From assembly GCA_910574805.1 (NCBI GenBank), contig CAJTCV010000023.1:1-61359 (forward strand): a stretch of DNA of 61,359 nucleotides, read 5' to 3'. The position numbers and the translations under genes were made by a program. This DNA comes from Lachnospiraceae bacterium. Lineage in GTDB: Bacteria > Bacillota > Clostridia > Lachnospirales > Lachnospiraceae. Positions 44,463-53,640 of the stretch are shown piece after piece; positions within the stretch are counted from its first letter, which is position 1, and the number at the start of each line of letters is the position of its first letter. Under the pieces are notes generated by a model. The model was not told the DNA's origin and searched no databases. It saw only the letters and a program-made list of their open reading frames with translations.

Positions 44463-45095
44463 ATGCCATTTGAATTTAAAAAAACAGAAATCGATGGCCT
44501 TTTACTCATTGAGCCACATTTGTTTTCAGATAATCGGGGTATCTATAAGAAATACTATGAAAAAGATATTTTTATCGAAAGCGGCATAACCTGCAAGTTT
44601 ACTGAGAGCAGTGATCTGTATTCAAAAAAGGGAACATTAAGAGGACTTCACTACCAAACGATGGATTCACAGGCAAAGCTGATACATGTTATTTCCGGCA
44701 TATTATTTGATGTTGCATTAGATTTAAGAAAATACTCTCCCACATTTGGGCGTTATCATACAGAGCTTATGAAAGCAGATGAAAATAAAATTATATTTAT
44801 ACCAGAAGGTTTTGCGCATGGATTTATTGCCCTTACAGATAATGTTATATTCTCCTATCAATGTTCTGGAAGATATATTCCGGAAGCCTGTGGCGGAATC
44901 CGATGGGATGACCCGGAGTTGTCTATACCGTGGCCTCTGGAAGAGTATGGCATAGAAAATGTAATTGCCACAGAGAAGGATAAGAATTGGCCTGCATTGT
45001 CTGAATATATTGTAAGATCAGAGATAAGAGGTAAAATGGATGAAAAAAGTAATTGTAACAGGGGCAACGGGATTTATCGGGAAATTTTTAGTTAG
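44463..45095 (+). CDS. RfbC-like NDP-4-keto-6-deoxyhexose 3,5-epimerase (second copy)
   Basis: About 210 aa. GTLRGLHYQTMDSQAKLIHV holds the catalytic His and is closer to genuine RfbC than the left-hand copy; FIPEGFAHGFIAL is conserved. The ATG at 44463 has GAGG at good spacing; ATG 44457 is too close to it. The protein runs about 20 residues past the usual end into the next gene (overlap 56 bp), giving a tail SNCNRGNGIYREIFS that is a shadow of that gene. This looks like the loss of an earlier stop. Confidence 0.83.
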   Translation: MPFEFKKTEIDGLLLIEPHLFSDNRGIYKKYYEKDIFIESGITCKFTESSDLYSKKGTLRGLHYQTMDSQAKLIHVISGILFDVALDLRKYSPTFGRYHTELMKADENKIIFIPEGFAHGFIALTDNVIFSYQCSGRYIPEACGGIRWDDPELSIPWPLEEYGIENVIATEKDKNWPALSEYIVRSEIRGKMDEKSNCNRGNGIYREIFS

Positions 45096-45975
45096 GGAAT
45101 TGGTAAAACAGAATATTGAAACCATTGTTGTTGTTCGAAAAGATACAAAAAATTTAAATAATATTACATCTTTGCCTGTTAGAATCGTCCCCTGCAACAT
45201 TGAGAATCTGCATATACTTCCTCAATTAGTGTTAGATCGAGATATAGATACTGTTTTCCACATTGCATGGCAGGGCGTATCAGATGCGGATGCTCTAAGT
45301 CAGGCAGTGCAGATGCAAAATCTGCAATCGACGTTGGATTTAATAGATGCAATGCAGGAAATGGGCATTGAAACATTTATAGGAGCCGGAAGTATTCATG
45401 AAGCAGAAGCGCTTATCGAGATGGCCGAAGACAAAGTAATCACTAATTTGGGTTATATGTATAAAGCATCGAAAACAGCCGCCCATTGGATGGCAAAGGC
45501 AAAAGCGGGTTCTTATGGAATCCGTTTCTTTTGGCCTTTGATCAATACATACGGGGAAGAAGAACGCTCGTCTCGACTAGTCAGTACAATCATTTACAAA
45601 ATATTTAAGGGGATATCACCGGATCTGTCTTTGGGAAACCAATATTATGATTTTGTTCATGTTATGGACGTGGCAAAGGCACTATGCCTGATTGCAGATA
45701 AAGGCGTGGATGGGAGAAATTATGTGATTGGATCTGGGAATGCAAAACCATTGAAAGAATTTCTGATTACAGTCGGAGAAATCACAAATAGATTAAATGG
45801 CAATACCAGGGTACCTTTAGGCTTTGGAAAGATAACCAATCATGTGGTTTTCCTGCCTAAAGAAACATTCGATGTCACTCCGTTAAAAAGGGATACGGAG
45901 TTTGAACCTGCAATCTCATTTGAAGAAGGTATTGAAAGAACTGCAAGATGGATAATGCAGAATTTACTTCATTAA
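45040..45975 (+). CDS. NAD(P)-dependent sugar epimerase/reductase (second copy)
   Basis: 311 aa extended SDR. VIVTGATGFIGKFLVREL is the Rossmann motif and GYMYKASKTAAHWM has the Tyr-x-x-x-Lys. It should finish the CDP-6-deoxyhexose by reducing the 4-keto group. GAGGTAAAATGG precedes the ATG. It overlaps the 3,5-epimerase gene by 56 bp. Its relative is at 19991-20896. Confidence 0.83.
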   Translation: MKKVIVTGATGFIGKFLVRELVKQNIETIVVVRKDTKNLNNITSLPVRIVPCNIENLHILPQLVLDRDIDTVFHIAWQGVSDADALSQAVQMQNLQSTLDLIDAMQEMGIETFIGAGSIHEAEALIEMAEDKVITNLGYMYKASKTAAHWMAKAKAGSYGIRFFWPLINTYGEEERSSRLVSTIIYKIFKGISPDLSLGNQYYDFVHVMDVAKALCLIADKGVDGRNYVIGSGNAKPLKEFLITVGEITNRLNGNTRVPLGFGKITNHVVFLPKETFDVTPLKRDTEFEPAISFEEGIERTARWIMQNLLH

Positions 45976-46003
45976 CCTTGTATAGAAAGGCTATATCATC
46001 ATA

Positions 46004-47020
46004 ATGAACATTCTGTACTCGAGCAGTGATAGTTATGCATTTTTAACAGGAATCTCGTTACTGTCTCTATTGGAAAGCAATAAAAAATGCCAGGAAATTC
46101 ATATTTATATTATGGATAATAAAATATCTGCGGAAAATAAAGAAAAATTGATGCAGATTGCGTCCGATTATTACAGAGACCTTTCGTTTGTTCCAATGCC
46201 TGATATAAAAGAATTGACTAGTCAGGAGATTGACACAAAGCGTTGGAATATCAGTACTTTTGGTCGTCTGTATATGGCAGGTATTCTTCCGGATTCAGTG
46301 CATAAAGTATTGAATCTTGACTGTGATACCATTGTTTTAGATTCTTTGGAGCCGTTGTGGGATACAGACTTACATGGGAAAGTATTCGGTGGCATGCTTG
46401 AATGTATCAATGATCGTTATCGATATAATATCGGAATGAAAAGTGGAGAAAAGTATTTGAACGGTGGTATTGTATTCCTGAATTGTGACGAAGTGCGCAG
46501 AAATAATTATGAAAAAAGATTTACGGAGTATATCCGGAAGTATGGGAGCAGCCTGGCTTATCTTGACCAAGATGTTTTAAATGGAGTTGTGGAAGCAGAC
46601 AAAAAGATACAACTTCCTATGCGATATAATGTACTTTCTATTTATTTTTATACAACTTACAGGCAGTTGGTGAGCATCAGAAGGTCAAAGTTCTTTTATT
46701 CTGCTGAAGAATATGAAGCTGCAAAAGAGAATCCTGGGCTGGTACATTTTACAACATGTTTTTTAGATGGGGTCCGTCCTTGGATTGAGGGAAATCAACA
46801 TCCATATTTGAACAGATTTCTCGAATACAAAGCAGTGTCTCCTTGGACTGATATGCCATTGCAAGAGGATAAAAGAGGAGCCATGATTAAATTAAGATCA
46901 AAGTTAATTAAAATAACACCCAGAGGGATTCTTTGCCCGGTGGCTTCTGTTTTGCATAGTATTATTATACCAAATCGAAATAAAAGGCGAATGAAAAAGA
47001 TGGAAAACCAGCAGATATGA
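46004..47020 (+). CDS. Family 8 glycosyltransferase (second copy)
   Basis: 338 aa. VLNLDCDTIVLDSLEPLW carries the DxD, LAYLDQDVLNGVV the second motif and HFTTCFLDGVRPW the C-terminal His. It is the paralogue of 18382-19389 and keeps the same position after the CDP-sugar module. Its C-terminus is basic (NRNKRRMKKM), which suits membrane contact. About 75 bp with no gene separate it from the next start. Confidence 0.88.
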   Translation: MNILYSSSDSYAFLTGISLLSLLESNKKCQEIHIYIMDNKISAENKEKLMQIASDYYRDLSFVPMPDIKELTSQEIDTKRWNISTFGRLYMAGILPDSVHKVLNLDCDTIVLDSLEPLWDTDLHGKVFGGMLECINDRYRYNIGMKSGEKYLNGGIVFLNCDEVRRNNYEKRFTEYIRKYGSSLAYLDQDVLNGVVEADKKIQLPMRYNVLSIYFYTTYRQLVSIRRSKFFYSAEEYEAAKENPGLVHFTTCFLDGVRPWIEGNQHPYLNRFLEYKAVSPWTDMPLQEDKRGAMIKLRSKLIKITPRGILCPVASVLHSIIIPNRNKRRMKKMENQQI

Positions 47021-47097
47021 AAATATTTTCAAACTTTATTCGTTATTTTGCAACAGATATTAAGTGACTTATATATCAGATCGAGGGAGTGACCCAC

Positions 47098-47901
47098 ATG
47101 AATATAGAAATTAGAAAAGCAATTAAAAAGAACAAATTTATATATAATTTAGGACAGAGAATCATTAAATTTGATTGTATTAATTTTTACAACCAACTGA
47201 ATAAATCTAGTGATAATTTAAATCGCATTAGAGGATTAAAAAATTCGCATTTAAATGAACGATGTTTTATTGTTGGGAATGGTCCCAGTTTGACTATAGA
47301 AGACTTAAATTTGATCAAAGATGACGACTGCTTTGCCGCAAATTTGATATACAGGGTTTTTGAAAAAACCAAATGGAGACCAAAATATTATGTACTAATT
47401 GATCGATATGCAGATACAGGAAATGTATTAGACACATTAGATATCCCATATTTGTTTATAGGTGATTATTATTGGAAACATCGCGGAATGAATAATCTTA
47501 ATGCTATATGCATTCATTCAGAGAGAGCCATTGGTAATGAAAAAGTTCATTTTAGCGAAAATATAGAAAAAGTAGTATACGGCAATTATACGGTTACCCA
47601 TGTTATGATTCAGTTAGCAGCATTTATGGGATATAAAGAAATATATCTTTTGGGCATGGATCACAGCTATGCATTGACATATAACAAAGACGGAAGAGTT
47701 ATTGAGGATAATAATATAAAAAGCCATGTTTTTGAAGATAGAAACCCTAAAGATGTTATCGCTGACATTGAAGGCATGAATAAAGCTTATATTGCCTGCC
47801 GTAATTATGCCAAAAATAATTCAATTAAAATCATAAATGTCACGAGAGGCGGAAAACTAGAATGGTTTCCGCGTTTGACATTAGAAGAGGCCGTGAAATG
47901 A
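47098..47901 (+). CDS. DUF115/MAF-like protein, candidate glycosyltransferase (second copy)
   Basis: About 267 aa. ERCFIVGNGPSLTIEDLNLI and GYKEIYLLGMDHSYAL are the same motifs as in 10774-11628. I prefer the ATG at 47098, with GAGGGAG 8 nt upstream, over the GTG at 47089. This operon has a full CMP-Kdo pathway but no known Kdo transferase, so the protein is a candidate for that step. The stop overlaps the next start (ATGA). Confidence 0.67.
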   Translation: MNIEIRKAIKKNKFIYNLGQRIIKFDCINFYNQLNKSSDNLNRIRGLKNSHLNERCFIVGNGPSLTIEDLNLIKDDDCFAANLIYRVFEKTKWRPKYYVLIDRYADTGNVLDTLDIPYLFIGDYYWKHRGMNNLNAICIHSERAIGNEKVHFSENIEKVVYGNYTVTHVMIQLAAFMGYKEIYLLGMDHSYALTYNKDGRVIEDNNIKSHVFEDRNPKDVIADIEGMNKAYIACRNYAKNNSIKIINVTRGGKLEWFPRLTLEEAVK

Positions 47902-49046
47902 ACAGTAAAAAGGCAAGAGTGATAGCATTTTATTTGCCTCAGTTTCATCCGATTCCTGAGAATGATGAAATGTGGGGAAAGGGATTTACTGAGTGGACCA
48001 ATGTGGCCAAAGCGACTCCGTTATTCAAGGGACATTATCAACCTCAAATCCCATCAGATTTAGGCTTTTATGATTTAAGAGTTCCTGAAGTTCGTGAAGA
48101 ACAGGCAAAAATGGCATCAGAGTATGGTGTGGAGGGGTTTTGCTACTGGCATTATTGGTTTGGTAACGGAAGAAGAATATTAGAAAGGCCATTCAATGAA
48201 GTTTTAGAATCGGGGAAACCGGATTATCCATTTTGTCTGGGTTGGGCAAATCATTCATGGTCCAATAAAACGTGGAAAAAAACTGCACATTTTACTAAAG
48301 ACGTCACATTTATTGAGCAGACCTATCCTGGTGAAGAAGATTATATTTTGCATTTTAACACTGTACTTCCGGCATTTAAAGATCACAGATATATTACAGT
48401 GGATGGGAAACCATTATTTTTAATTTTTGACCCAGAGGCAATTTCAGATATCTCCTTTTTTATACATTTATGGAACCGATTGGCAAAGGAAAATGGATTG
48501 GAAGGAGTATTTTTTGTTGCACGTCTTTCCTCAATGACGAAATTATCTCTAAACAATATTGCGATTAAAGATGAATCACATGAGAGATATCAAAAATATC
48601 TTGATATAGGTTTTGATGCTGTTAATTCTGATACGCAAAGATATGCAGAGGCAAAAGTTGCTGGTTTTTTCAACAAAGCATCAAGAGCGGTGATAAGAAA
48701 AATTGCTGGAAACTTTACTGCGCATAGATATGAATATAATGAAATAATGAAATATTTTTATTTGGAAGAAGAAAAGCGTGAGTATATTTTTCCGCAGATA
48801 ATACCAAGGTTGGATAGAACACCTCGTTCAGGGAATGATGCAAGAATTTATGTTAATAGTACTCCTGAAAAATTTGAAAAAGCACTGGTGCGCGCATTAA
48901 AATTAGTAGAAAATAAGGAACCAGAACATCGCATCATTTTTTTACAGGCTTGGAACGAATGGGGGGAGGGGAATTATATTGAGCCTGACCTTAAGTTTGG
49001 AAGACAATATCTGGAAAAATTAAAAAAAGCAATAACAGGTGATTAA
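47898..49046 (+). CDS. WbsX-like glycosyltransferase/GH99-like protein
   Basis: About 382 aa. The start ARVIAFYLPQFHPIPENDEM and then WGKGFTEWTNVAKA are the WbsX signature, with FCYWHYWFGNGRRILERP and later QAWNEWGEGNYIEPD. WbsX-family proteins occur in O-antigen and capsule loci and are usually called glycosyltransferases, though the fold resembles GH99 and the reaction is not settled. The ATG at 47898 overlaps the previous stop (ATGA); the longer frame at 47862 is unlikely. Confidence 0.87.
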   Translation: MNSKKARVIAFYLPQFHPIPENDEMWGKGFTEWTNVAKATPLFKGHYQPQIPSDLGFYDLRVPEVREEQAKMASEYGVEGFCYWHYWFGNGRRILERPFNEVLESGKPDYPFCLGWANHSWSNKTWKKTAHFTKDVTFIEQTYPGEEDYILHFNTVLPAFKDHRYITVDGKPLFLIFDPEAISDISFFIHLWNRLAKENGLEGVFFVARLSSMTKLSLNNIAIKDESHERYQKYLDIGFDAVNSDTQRYAEAKVAGFFNKASRAVIRKIAGNFTAHRYEYNEIMKYFYLEEEKREYIFPQIIPRLDRTPRSGNDARIYVNSTPEKFEKALVRALKLVENKEPEHRIIFLQAWNEWGEGNYIEPDLKFGRQYLEKLKKAITGD

Positions 49047-50320
49047 TGAGGATGAGGATAAATAAAAAGAACATTAAATGGACATTATTGCTTTCTTATA
49101 TATTAATATATATTTTAATGCGTCCATTTCTTATAAGCTATGTATCCAAGCACTGCAAATATTTATTTTTAGTTCTAGTACTAATTGTTGTTCTTTTATC
49201 CATAGCATCTAAAAAGTGCATAAATACAATTGGGAGTAAGGAACTACTTCTTCTTAGTCTATTGTATATTTTTATTATTGCCAATGCATTATGGTATGGC
49301 GGAGATGAACTTGTTATCAAAGCTTTGTCCGCATATATATTATATACCTTTCCTATAATTGTATTGCCATTTATTTCTAATAAAATTAAATGGTTAAGCA
49401 TTTTTAAATGTCTGTCAATTTTTGGTGTGATTGATGCGGGAATATCAATTATAGAATTTGTAACTAGACAAAGAATGTTTCCTAAGGCAGGTATTGAAGG
49501 AGGAATAAATCTTGTAACCAGCGCAGGAACAAATATTGTAAGAACTTATGGACTTCAAGGATCATTTTTTATACTTTCAGATATTTTATGTCTATGCGCC
49601 TTTTCATCATGGTATATGTATAGAATCCAAAAAAAAAATGTATATTTATTATTTTGGATTCTTATAAGTCTCGGTATTTTGAGTACAGGGAGCCGAGGAT
49701 ATTATGTATCATATTTTATAGGTATGTTTATTATGTATATGTGTGAAGGTGTAGTGGATCATTCACGAAGGAAAATGACATCTTCTAAATTATTAGTCTA
49801 TGTACTGATTTTATTATCGGGTTTAATTATGACATACATAATATTTTTTTCCAGTATGGTTACAGGAATTGAAAATATTGATGTTGTAATTAAACGAATG
49901 AGGATGATAATTGATTGGAAAGGGGACAGTGCGAATTTGAATCGCTTAAGAATTTGGCGATGGGCAATCAGCTATTGGAAAGAGTCGGTAATGACGGGTC
50001 ATGGAGCCTGTTGTACTGATTTGAGCTATTCCGGTTACATAAGTGTAACAGAAAGCGGTGTTTTAAAAAGGCTTGTTGAACTCGGAATAATTGGCACAGT
50101 ATTACAATATTTGACAATGATAACCCCAATAGCACATGGTATTAAAAAAATAAGATCAAACAAAAGTAATCCCACAGTATTGGTTGCCATTGGAGTTCTT
50201 GCAGCTTATTTTGTTGAAGATTGTGTTCTTCAAAGATATACAAGTCCAGAATATACAATGATATTGTGGTTTTCAATTGCTTATATAGCCTATGCCAAAA
50301 ATAAAACGCAGAAGGAATGA
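49046..50320 (+). CDS. Wzy-type polysaccharide polymerase (third)
   Basis: 424 aa with about eleven transmembrane segments. ILSTGSRGYYVSYFIGMF resembles the conserved Arg loop of the O-antigen ligase family, and TGHGACCTDLSYSG lies in the large outer loop. Start overlaps the WbsX stop (TAATG). It would polymerise the repeat unit of the right-hand cluster. Confidence 0.8.
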   Translation: MRMRINKKNIKWTLLLSYILIYILMRPFLISYVSKHCKYLFLVLVLIVVLLSIASKKCINTIGSKELLLLSLLYIFIIANALWYGGDELVIKALSAYILYTFPIIVLPFISNKIKWLSIFKCLSIFGVIDAGISIIEFVTRQRMFPKAGIEGGINLVTSAGTNIVRTYGLQGSFFILSDILCLCAFSSWYMYRIQKKNVYLLFWILISLGILSTGSRGYYVSYFIGMFIMYMCEGVVDHSRRKMTSSKLLVYVLILLSGLIMTYIIFFSSMVTGIENIDVVIKRMRMIIDWKGDSANLNRLRIWRWAISYWKESVMTGHGACCTDLSYSGYISVTESGVLKRLVELGIIGTVLQYLTMITPIAHGIKKIRSNKSNPTVLVAIGVLAAYFVEDCVLQRYTSPEYTMILWFSIAYIAYAKNKTQKE

Positions 50321-50329
50321 GTTAATAAT

Positions 50330-51493
50330 ATGAAAATATATATTCCATTTCACGTTGGAAGTGGAAATAGAGGATGTGAAGGAATACTAAGGGGCACCGC
50401 AAATATTTTAAAGCTTTCTAAAGAAGATATATTGGCATTGGACAGGGATCAGTCTGATTTCGAGTTAGATCAAAAGCTAAAATTAAATAATATTGTTGAT
50501 TTAAAAGTAAAGGTCGAAAGGAACCTGATGCTTAAATTGATGGGGAAATTGGGTATCAATATGGAAAGGTATTACGTATCTCCTTTTGTTTCCTTTTTTA
50601 AGAGTGATAATACGGATTCACTATGCCTTTTTACAGGGGGAGATTTATTCTGTTACGATAGTACGATTAAAGAAAATTGTTTTTTGCTTGATTATTTAAC
50701 AGACAGAGGAATAAAAAGCATTCTTTGGGGGGCATCTATAGAAGCGCATTATATTACAGCTAAAATTGAAAAACAATTAAATCGCTTTGAAAAAATAGTA
50801 TGCCGTGAAACAGAGACTAAAAAGATTCTCGAAAAACATTCGATTGAAAATGTCTTTTGTTATCCAGACCCGGCTTTCACATTAGAACCACAAGAATGTG
50901 AATTGCCAAGTATGTTTTACTGTTTTAAAGTAATTGGATTGAATATCAGCAGTATGGTTAATGACAATTCTTTTTCGCTTAATACACCGTTTATTAAAAA
51001 TCTTACTAATATGATAGAGTTTATATTAAAAGAAACAGATTACCGCATCCTGTTGATTCCACATGTGACATGGGAGCGTCAGGATGACAGGCGCATATGC
51101 CGGGAAGTAAAAAAAATATATGCAGCCGAAGAAAGAATCGATATTTTGAATGTTGACAATCTGGGATATCTTCAGATTAGAAATATTATATCAAATTGCC
51201 ATATGTTTATTGGCGGAAGGACTCATTCGGTTATTTCTGCGTACTCAACATGTGTGCCTGCACTGGCACTTGGATACTCAATTAAAGCAAAAGGAATATC
51301 TACGGATCTGGGGTTAGATAACAAATTAATTTTCGATACTAAAAATATTCACCATGATGATGAGTTGCTCATTTGCTTTAAACACCTTATAGATAATCGG
51401 GATATGATATTGGCACAATTACAGAGAATTATGCCCAAATACAAAAAAAGTGCATTTGCTTCATACGATGTCTTGAAAGATTATTTTGATTGA
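50330..51493 (+). CDS. Polysaccharide pyruvyl transferase family protein
   Basis: 387 aa. The family core is visible: FHVGSGNRGCEGILRGT at the start, LFTGGDLFCYDSTIKE in the middle and MFIGGRTHSVISAYSTCVPA near the end, including the G-G-R-x-H motif. It should add a pyruvate ketal from phosphoenolpyruvate to a sugar, giving negative charge to the polymer. The next gene, an FrhB-like iron-sulfur protein, is often its neighbour in other capsule loci. Confidence 0.85.
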   Translation: MKIYIPFHVGSGNRGCEGILRGTANILKLSKEDILALDRDQSDFELDQKLKLNNIVDLKVKVERNLMLKLMGKLGINMERYYVSPFVSFFKSDNTDSLCLFTGGDLFCYDSTIKENCFLLDYLTDRGIKSILWGASIEAHYITAKIEKQLNRFEKIVCRETETKKILEKHSIENVFCYPDPAFTLEPQECELPSMFYCFKVIGLNISSMVNDNSFSLNTPFIKNLTNMIEFILKETDYRILLIPHVTWERQDDRRICREVKKIYAAEERIDILNVDNLGYLQIRNIISNCHMFIGGRTHSVISAYSTCVPALALGYSIKAKGISTDLGLDNKLIFDTKNIHHDDELLICFKHLIDNRDMILAQLQRIMPKYKKSAFASYDVLKDYFD

Positions 51494-51518
51494 TTTTCTT
51501 AAGCGTGAAGGTGAATTC

Positions 51519-52688
51519 ATGATAAATGTAAAAAACAGGCTAAAATGTTCAGGTTGTTCTGCATGTATGAACATCTGTCCTCATGATGCTATTTCTATGA
51601 AACCGGATAAAGAGGGTTTCATCTATCCTGTTATAGATAAAAATAAGTGTATTAATTGCAATAAGTGTATTCGAGTATGTCCATATAATAATGAATGGGA
51701 ACCACCCCATGATATGCAGAAATGTATTGTGGGATATAATTTGAATCCTGATGAGCGGGAAGCAGGCTCTTCCGGTGCGATTTTTTCTTTATTAGCGATG
51801 CAAACATTAGAAGACGGAGGAGTCGTGTTTGGTGCTGCTTATGATAAAGATTTCATGGTTTTCCATTCAAAAGCAGAGACTCCAGAACAGTTAAAATCTC
51901 TAATCGGTTCAAAGTATCTGCAGAGCAGGATTGAAACGTCATACCGGCAAGTTCAAGAATATCTGCAGAATAATAGAAAAGTATTGTTTGTGGGAACAAC
52001 ATGTCAGATAGCCGGATTAAAAGGATACTTAAGAAAAGACTATGATCAGCTTTTATGTGTGGATTTTGTTTGCCTTGGTATTCCTTCTCCTTTAGTCTGG
52101 AAAGATTATTTAGTGACTTATTTTCCTGGTGAAACTATCATACATGTCAATTTTAAGAGTAAATCCAGGGGCTGGCATACTTTTTCTTTAGCGATTGATA
52201 CGGATAAACAGCATTTTTCTAAAGACGGAAAAAGCACTTTTTTCTTTTCCGGATATTTTAAAGGTCTGTATTCAAGACCCTGTTGTAGTGATTGTATTTT
52301 TAAAAATAATAAAAATCGTATAAGTGATATAACGCTTTCTGATAGCTGGGGATGCGAAGAATTTGCTGCTGAAATGGACGACAACAAAGGATTGTCAAAT
52401 ATTATTATCCATAATGACAAAGGGGATAAAGCATTTTTGTCTATAAAAAATAAAATATGTTATAAGCAAGTTGAGTTTGAAAAAATTATTGAAGGGAATA
52501 AAAATTATTATTATTCTTTGCCAATGGGAAGCCGTCGCGATGAGTTTTGGAGTGAATATGATGGATCTGAAAAGAAAGTATTATTCCGAAAGTATTGTTC
52601 AAGCAATTATGGTATAAAAAAGGTATATAGAACAATTAAGCTGAGCTTAAAAGGACTTTTCAGGAAACGAAAATATGATTGTTTTTGA
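51519..52688 (+). CDS. FrhB/F420-dehydrogenase beta-subunit-like iron-sulfur protein
   Basis: About 389 aa. Two 4Fe-4S motifs lead the protein: CSGCSACMNICPHDAI and CINCNKCIRVCPYN. The rest is the coenzyme F420 hydrogenase/dehydrogenase beta-subunit fold (SGAIFSLLAMQTLEDGGVVF, FVGTTCQIAGLKGYL). ATG 51519 follows GAAGGTGAATTC; an upstream TTG at 51486 overlaps the previous gene. In polysaccharide operons these proteins travel with pyruvyl transferases. Their reaction is unknown; a flavin-linked reduction of a sugar or ketal is possible. Confidence 0.85.
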   Translation: MINVKNRLKCSGCSACMNICPHDAISMKPDKEGFIYPVIDKNKCINCNKCIRVCPYNNEWEPPHDMQKCIVGYNLNPDEREAGSSGAIFSLLAMQTLEDGGVVFGAAYDKDFMVFHSKAETPEQLKSLIGSKYLQSRIETSYRQVQEYLQNNRKVLFVGTTCQIAGLKGYLRKDYDQLLCVDFVCLGIPSPLVWKDYLVTYFPGETIIHVNFKSKSRGWHTFSLAIDTDKQHFSKDGKSTFFFSGYFKGLYSRPCCSDCIFKNNKNRISDITLSDSWGCEEFAAEMDDNKGLSNIIIHNDKGDKAFLSIKNKICYKQVEFEKIIEGNKNYYYSLPMGSRRDEFWSEYDGSEKKVLFRKYCSSNYGIKKVYRTIKLSLKGLFRKRKYDCF

Positions 52689-53613
52689 TATTTTTTTAAC
52701 AGTTTTTTTTATAGTGACAGGTATTGTGAACTATGCATACAAAAGGACAAATGCATATTACAATAGTCATATAATGAATTTGGATTTTAGAAATCCCAAT
52801 ATAGGTAAAATAATCGTTTTAGGAAGCACATACGCAAGGTATGCTTTTGATGGTGCTAAATCATTAAAAATTGATATTAGTAATCTGACATTGCAGTCAC
52901 AAAGTTTGCTTAATGATCTAAAAAATTTTGAAAATATAAAATCAAAAATAACAGAAAAGAATATAGTGTTTATTGTTTTGGCCCCGTGTACACTTTTGTT
53001 TGAAGGAAACCATTCAAAAATCTTTAAATTTAATATTCCGGGAAATACTACAGCAACATTTAAGCAAAAACTAAATTATATATTTCCAATAATTCATATA
53101 AAAAAAATAATTAGCCTGTTGTCAGATGAAGGAAGATGCCTGGATGTGTATGACAATAAAAATTTAATTAATGACAGTGCAGCTATTGATGAAGCAATGA
53201 AACACCTGACTTTATTATGGAAGAATATGTTTGGATTGAAGAATTTATATGATACAACCTTATCTGATTATAATTATCAATGTATCAAGGACAACAAAAT
53301 TATATTGGAACAATTAGTAGATAACTGTTTGAAAAAGAGATGTTCAACTGTTATCATAGTTCCTCCGTTTTCTGATAAGCTAAATAAATATTTCTCAGAT
53401 GAATTTGTAAAAATAACTTTGGAGGAAAATGTAAAAGAAGTGAAAAGGAAATATCCGAAGTTGCTGTATTTGGATTATCGTTTATCATCAGAGTTTCAGG
53501 ACGATGCAGGTTTGTTTATGGATGGAGGATTCCTTTTGAATAGAAGGGGAAGTCAGATACTTATAAAAAAGATTTTTGGAGATCTTAAGTCGGAATTCTA
53601 TTTAAATAATTAA
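52675..53613 (+). CDS. Membrane-anchored SGNH-like protein of unknown function
   Basis: 312 aa. One N-terminal hydrophobic segment (residues 4-25) should anchor the protein with its domain outside. KIIVLGSTYARYAFDGAKS looks like the serine block of SGNH/DltD-like acyl enzymes. The block near the end, MDGGFLLNRRGSQILI, resembles D-x-x-H-x-N-x-x-G, but the His is missing. It may be an inactive or altered relative that helps O-acylate the polymer. I am not certain of the family. Confidence 0.5.
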   Translation: MIVFDIFLTVFFIVTGIVNYAYKRTNAYYNSHIMNLDFRNPNIGKIIVLGSTYARYAFDGAKSLKIDISNLTLQSQSLLNDLKNFENIKSKITEKNIVFIVLAPCTLLFEGNHSKIFKFNIPGNTTATFKQKLNYIFPIIHIKKIISLLSDEGRCLDVYDNKNLINDSAAIDEAMKHLTLLWKNMFGLKNLYDTTLSDYNYQCIKDNKIILEQLVDNCLKKRCSTVIIVPPFSDKLNKYFSDEFVKITLEENVKEVKRKYPKLLYLDYRLSSEFQDDAGLFMDGGFLLNRRGSQILIKKIFGDLKSEFYLNN

Positions 53614-53640
53614 AATTATCTTATTAAGAAGCAGAGGCTA

